Assembly: GCF_901933205.1 (NCBI RefSeq) | Contig: NC_044574.1 | Span: 42,007,609 to 42,071,608, forward strand | DNA: 64,000 nucleotides | Source: Camarhynchus parvulus | Lineage: Eukaryota; Chordata; Aves; Passeriformes; Thraupidae | Direction: 5' to 3' | Part shown: positions 59,021-64,000 of the stretch, one piece after another | Layout of the letters: every line of letters begins with the position of its first letter | How positions within the stretch are numbered: position 1 is the first letter of the stretch | Made by a program: the position numbers and the translations under genes | The notes under the pieces: model-generated | What the model was told of the DNA's origin: nothing | Seen by the model: only the letters and a program-made list of their open reading frames with translations | Databases searched by the model: none

Positions 59021-62000
59021 CTGCCAAGGCCAACCCCCAAATTCCCCTCCTTAGCCCTCAGCCCATCCCCACTATTCAATAATGACAGAAACCATCACAG
59101 CACAAAGGTCAGGAAGTTCATGCGTTGTTGGCCCTCCAGGACTGTGTTTTTCCCTGCCATTAAAAAGCGAATGGATGACAAGCTTGTTTTGTCCAATGGC
59201 GCAAACTTTTTGTGCTTTTTACTGCAAGGTTTCCACCAGTTGCTTCTTTGGATGCAGTTGTATGGTGTAGTGTGTAAGGTGTAAATCAATGAGAGGTCTG
59301 TGTATGATAAAAAGGCAATATTTAATAAAACCACGAATTGTTAGAGTAGGTTTTAACCTGCAGCCTTTTATATCAGGATACTATTAAGTTTAAAAAAATC
59401 AGACACAGGGAAAGAGAAAAGAGGGGTGGGGGTGGAAGTGAAAAAACGTGTTTCCATGACAGACTAAATAGTGCTTATTCAACGAGATTTCAAGTAATAT
59501 ATATAATTTCTAAAAAATGTACACAAATTAAGTGAAGTACTAAAAACATCATGAACCTCTCATGCTGGTTTTCCAAGTATTTAATTCAGAATTATTTCTT
59601 AATTTTATCTCACAAAAATTTCAGTCTCATTTATTGACAAATGTTACTCAATTCTATCTCGTCATCAGCTTAACACACGATGAAGTAACATGTAACTAGC
59701 ATACACTTCTCTTCTGCCTGCCAGCCCTTTCTGAAAAAAAAGTTAATGCTCAGTTTCACTACAAACAAAACTACAGGACCTCTGTGACCCTGGATCATTT
59801 GCTCTCTGCAAGACTTACTCTGCTTAGTGATGTCTGTGTGGTGGTTTCAGCTGTTCCAGTCACTTAAGAGTAGTTTTCTCATTAAAAAAATGAAGATGTA
59901 GGATGTGGGGGATGGGATGGATACCCTGTTCAGCCAGATGTCATTTCTCAGGCTTTACACAAATCAGCTTAAAATTGAGCCGCAAGAAATGTAGGGCTTC
60001 ACTGAAGCAACTCACCAAGTAAGGTCAAGGAGTTCTTCTTTCCTGATATAAAACCTGACAGAAGAAAATAATCATCTCCTTACACACACCTATACATGTG
60101 CTCGGTGATGCAGACAACTAGAGATGAAAGTGTGGACATCAGAAACCAAATGTTGAAAGCCACTTTTCACATATTTGCACTCAAACAGCTTGATTTACAA
60201 ATGTGTAAATCTTGCACATCCATATATCTCAAACAAGGAGGAAGGTTTATCTTGTCATTCCTGGATATCTTCACCTGAAACATTCAGACTGAGCCTGCAT
60301 AATGAAATCAAGCTGTTATCTTTTAGCATGGCACAAAGAAAGAAAGAATGTGAAACTAGTAAAAATAAGGACAGTTGGAAAATATTGAACTTTTAACCTC
60401 GCAAAGCATGTTAGTACATTTTTTCTTGTGCAGTTTTATTTTCTTCTGTGAAACACAGAGAATTATAAACTTCCGGCGCAACGATCTCTGACAGGCAACC
60501 TTTACATTGCCTACCCAGTAGGCAAAGGACTTTGAAGTATCAGAGCCCTTTTACACTCTCAACTTAACAAAACATTAACTCCCTATTTGAGAAGCAATAG
60601 TACCATTAATTCACTCAGGATTAGCAAACTCACTTGAAATCTAGCTGGGGATATTGTCTAAGCAACAACCATACAAACACCCCTTCCAATTCAGCAACAG
60701 ACAGGCTTCAGTCAATCAAGTAAATCAGCCAGACAAGAGCAATTTAGAACGTTTTTTACAGTGTTTCCAACATGTCAAATTCCTTGTTTAAGGACCTCAT
60801 AGCTGATTGGTCCCAAAGCTGTAAACTGACCAATTCCTAAAAAAACTGGGTAATATTATGGATGATATTTACATCCATTCATTTAAGAAAATTTAATCTC
60901 ACACTAACTGAATTCAGCTCTCTAACCATTGCAACTACAATACATCTCAAACTCTCCATGAACAGTGGAAAAAGATATCTTGATGAGGACTTGAAAACCC
61001 CTGAAATAAAACCATAGACAATGGTCTTGAGACATAGACAAGGTCATTCCACTCACTGGTTGCCTTCATCTGATCTCGACAAGACTTCAAAGTATGTAAT
61101 TAACTTGGTAGTAAAATAATTTAAGTGGGTTGTATGACCTGATTATGAAACTATCTGTTGGCAGTGCAGATGACAGCACAGCTTACAAGAGCCCTCAGGT
61201 TTGGATCAGCTCAGAGCCTTGAACTCTGACATGGCTGCAGACACCCTTAAAAATAAATGTGCTTCTGCCATGCTACTCAAATCTGGAGCTCACTGTAGGG
61301 ACCTGATTTTTATTTGAGTGTCCTTTATATCCTGACAGAGATTTATAGCCATTTTTCATCTCTCCCCACTGCATAATCATAAACAAGTCTTGATGAAGAA
61401 AGCTCTTAAATGTGAATGTGTCTAAAAGCAAAACGTAACTTTAAATGATAGTATTGCTTTGTTCTCAAAATGTACTTTCATTTCCCTTTTTCATGTTGAA
61501 CACTCAAAACCACAGAGAAGCAGATCTAGCCACATGCATAACTTGCTGTTCATGCTGCAGGTGACTGAGCAAGGCTGTGAAAAGCAAGAGTGTGTGTGCC
61601 CTTGAGCTTTTATTTAGTTATTTGTTAATTTACCTTTAACATGTGAAAGTCAGATAAAAAGCCTTTTTTTCATCACAGAGGGCTCTAATCTGCAGCTGAC
61701 AGTGAGAATGTTCTGTTTTGTGACTGGGCTGAATACAAGACAAACAGTTACATACAACAGAAAAAATAACCAACAAAAAACACACCCCCCAAAAAAAAAA
61801 AAAAAACCAAAAAAAAAAACCCCACAGCTTCCCAGAACTGCTCTTTGTGGCCTTCAAATGCACTGTCACGGCCTTCGTGACCAAGTCTGGGAATTGTTAA
61901 GCACCCCTCTTAATTCACCCTGGCCCCTTCCCATTTACCTACCCTTCCCCACAGGGATGTGGGGTGGCTGGACTGGCTGCAATAGGGCTGCAGAGCAGAG

Positions 62001-64000
62001 ACAAACTGAAATTATTTGGACTGAGAGCAGTGATTCACATGGGCAAAAAGGGAGCTTCTCTCCAGCCTGGCCAAGGGAGGTCCCATGTAAGGCAGAGGAG
62101 GACTGCAGCATGATTTATGGATGCAGCCAGAGCCAGGAGTGCGCATGTTCTCACTGTGGGGCTCTCTGTCTGAAACGTTATGGTCTGATGAGGACAGGTA
62201 AGTAAGACTGACCTTCTACATACTGTCATGAATCTAAAAAAAGTATGAATTGGAAGTGACCTGTTCACCCAAGCCAAATCTCAAGTTTTCCTACATGAAA
62301 TCACTTACGGAGAAGAAAAAGTACACACATAAGTGGTTTGGACAGTGTCACCCATTCTACTGCTCAAACTCTCATCCTGATTACAAAATCGTTACAAATC
62401 AATTTGTTTGTCTAGTGTTTGCTAACTTAAAGAAAGAGCTCAGAGAGCTTCTGACTGCAAACAAATGACGCTTGAAGCTTCCCAACACTCTGGTCCAACA
62501 ATTGCAGACTAGGAGCTACCCAGCACACATGGCTTCTACCTATGACTGACTGGAGGCATTGTTACAAAGATCCAAGTAGGTCATGCCACGCTGAAAAGTT
62601 TCAAAGAGAAAGTAAAAGATTTCTTGGGAAGAGCTATTAGAACAAAAGAAACAAAAGTTAAAGAACAAACCAAAACACCATCAGCAAAAAAACAACCAAA
62701 ACAAAAAACCAACCCCAAAAAATGAAAAAGCAAGCTTATAAGCAAGCTTACAGTGCAATAATTTCCCCAGAATATTAATGTAACTTTCCAATTTTGATAG
62801 CCCATGACTTCCTAAGATTTCTGTGTTCTTGCATTTAATAACCTTTTTGTGGATTCTGTGACTCCACAACCTGCAGCAATGAATTCCATAACTGAAGTAC
62901 ACATCATGTGAAGGAGTATTTCCATGTGTAAGTTTCAAACTTCCTGCTAAATAACCAAATAATTTTCATTTCTGTTTGGTACTAATTCATGGCTAATGAG
63001 AAATAGGTGCACTATACCTTTGTAGTCCCAGTCACCCTGTTCTGCATTTGTGCAGATTCTGTTGTGACCTTTGTGAGACAAAGTACTCAGAAGGAAAATA
63101 CCTTTTCTACATACAGATGTTGCGTTGTTAATTTCCTAAAATTATAGTGATGAAATAATTTTGATAACAAGCACACAACTATAATAGTGAAATACAGTGC
63201 AGCAGCTACTGTTTTGGTTGACAAAGTGCAACTCAAATTGTAGAGGTGAAGCCCCCAGCGTCCTAAGCCCGAACCTCACTGTGCTGGTTACTCTGCCAGC
63301 ACTGAACAAAAATCACTTCCTCACCCAATAATAACGTAGCAAGAGATATGTGAATAAAGACACATAAAAGGAAGGTGAACAGCAGAAGATAAACTTGGAA
63401 CCAAAATGTGTCCTCTGCATGTTTTGTGATTTTCTAAACTGGACTTACTATCTAACTAGCACTTGAAATTAACAGTTGGTTTTAAGAAAACTAAAATTTG
63501 GTGACTCCAGGCTAAAACAAACAAGCTTAAAGTTGATGCAATATTAATAATCCAATCAGACATTTGTACCTGGGGGAGGAACAGAGATCAAGGTCTTGCA
63601 AACTACAAACAAAGAGATGAGATAGTGCTGGAAAGAATTTTTTTTCTTTCTAAATACTGCATTTGTTCAAATTCTTTAACACAAAGAACTGTGCCATCAC
63701 TTCCCAGATTACTTTTAACTTCCATTTATGATTCACACATCCCAGCACAACCTTCCCCCACCATCTATCATTTGTGGCTCAGCAGAACACAGTAGTATTT
63801 CTTTCACATGCTGATAATTTTTGACTGATAATTATTCCCCAAGTATGGAAAAAATGTTCTTTCACTTCTATTGCCCAAACACCCTGCCTTCATCAATGTA
63901 AATGGATCAGTGCCAGTCAGAACTGTAAACTTAGGAGAAACAACATGTCTTGAACACATTCCACAGCGTTGTCCCAAGGCAAACCTATCCCCTACTCATG
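59021..64000. other. 5' flank of TDO2, no further gene recognised
   Basis: In human the next gene on this side of TDO2 is ASIC5, transcribed away from it. I looked for ASIC/ENaC-type exons on the + strand and found none that can be supported. The longest open frame (61702-62205, 167 codons) crosses an A-rich, C-rich low-complexity tract (about 61778-61824) and matches no family. Distal TDO2 enhancers may be here but cannot be named. Confidence 0.5.

Noticed and set aside
61702..62205. 167-codon open frame in the TDO2 5' flank
   Set aside because: It depends on a poly-Lys stretch from an A-rich low-complexity tract and matches nothing known; not an ASIC5 exon.
59021..64000. Possible ASIC5 gene upstream of TDO2
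   Set aside because: Expected from human gene order, but no exon with ASIC/ENaC features was found on either strand. It may lie beyond the window or be absent.

Overview
This is nuclear DNA from a vertebrate, almost certainly a bird. It has multi-exon genes with GT-AG introns, several CR1-type LINE fragments carrying the CR1 3' tail typical of birds, and a solo LTR of a kind widespread in avian genomes. The LTR might point to a passerine or related lineage, but the window alone does not settle the species. Only two protein-coding genes are supported. No bacterial features, CRISPR arrays or operons are present.

Layout. Positions 1 to about 37,700 are AT-rich intergenic DNA with no recognisable exons. 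They hold degraded CR1 pieces (about 4150-4400, 9330-9865, 17425-17520, 22225-22860, 24250-24525, 32265-33062), a solo LTR with intact ends and a 5-bp target-site duplication (19530-20076), a few short tandem repeats and some perfect hairpins. Positions 37,740-38,680 are a CpG island that contains the first exon of cathepsin O (CTSO). CTSO runs on the + strand from 38327 to 46269 in eight coding exons and encodes 317 residues. About 2 kb after its stop codon lies the stop codon of tryptophan 2,3-dioxygenase (TDO2). TDO2 runs on the - strand from 58922 down to 48237 in twelve coding exons and encodes 406 residues. Positions 59,010-64,000 are the 5' flank of TDO2, with no recognised exon.

Both reading frames were rebuilt exon by exon. 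All splice sites are GT-AG, all intron phases agree, and neither frame is broken. The key active-site residues of both enzymes are present. The two genes are convergent (tail to tail), as in human 4q32.1. They are not functionally linked: CTSO is a papain-family lysosomal protease, and TDO2 is a heme enzyme that starts the kynurenine pathway.

The most interesting non-coding points are: a long ATT microsatellite that forms almost the whole 3' splice-site region of TDO2 exon 7; a perfect 24-bp inverted repeat near 7.7 kb with a further direct copy of one arm; the LTR with its duplicated target site; and a cluster of p53-type half-sites near 10.05 kb. I did not find anything that looks like a previously undescribed biological system.
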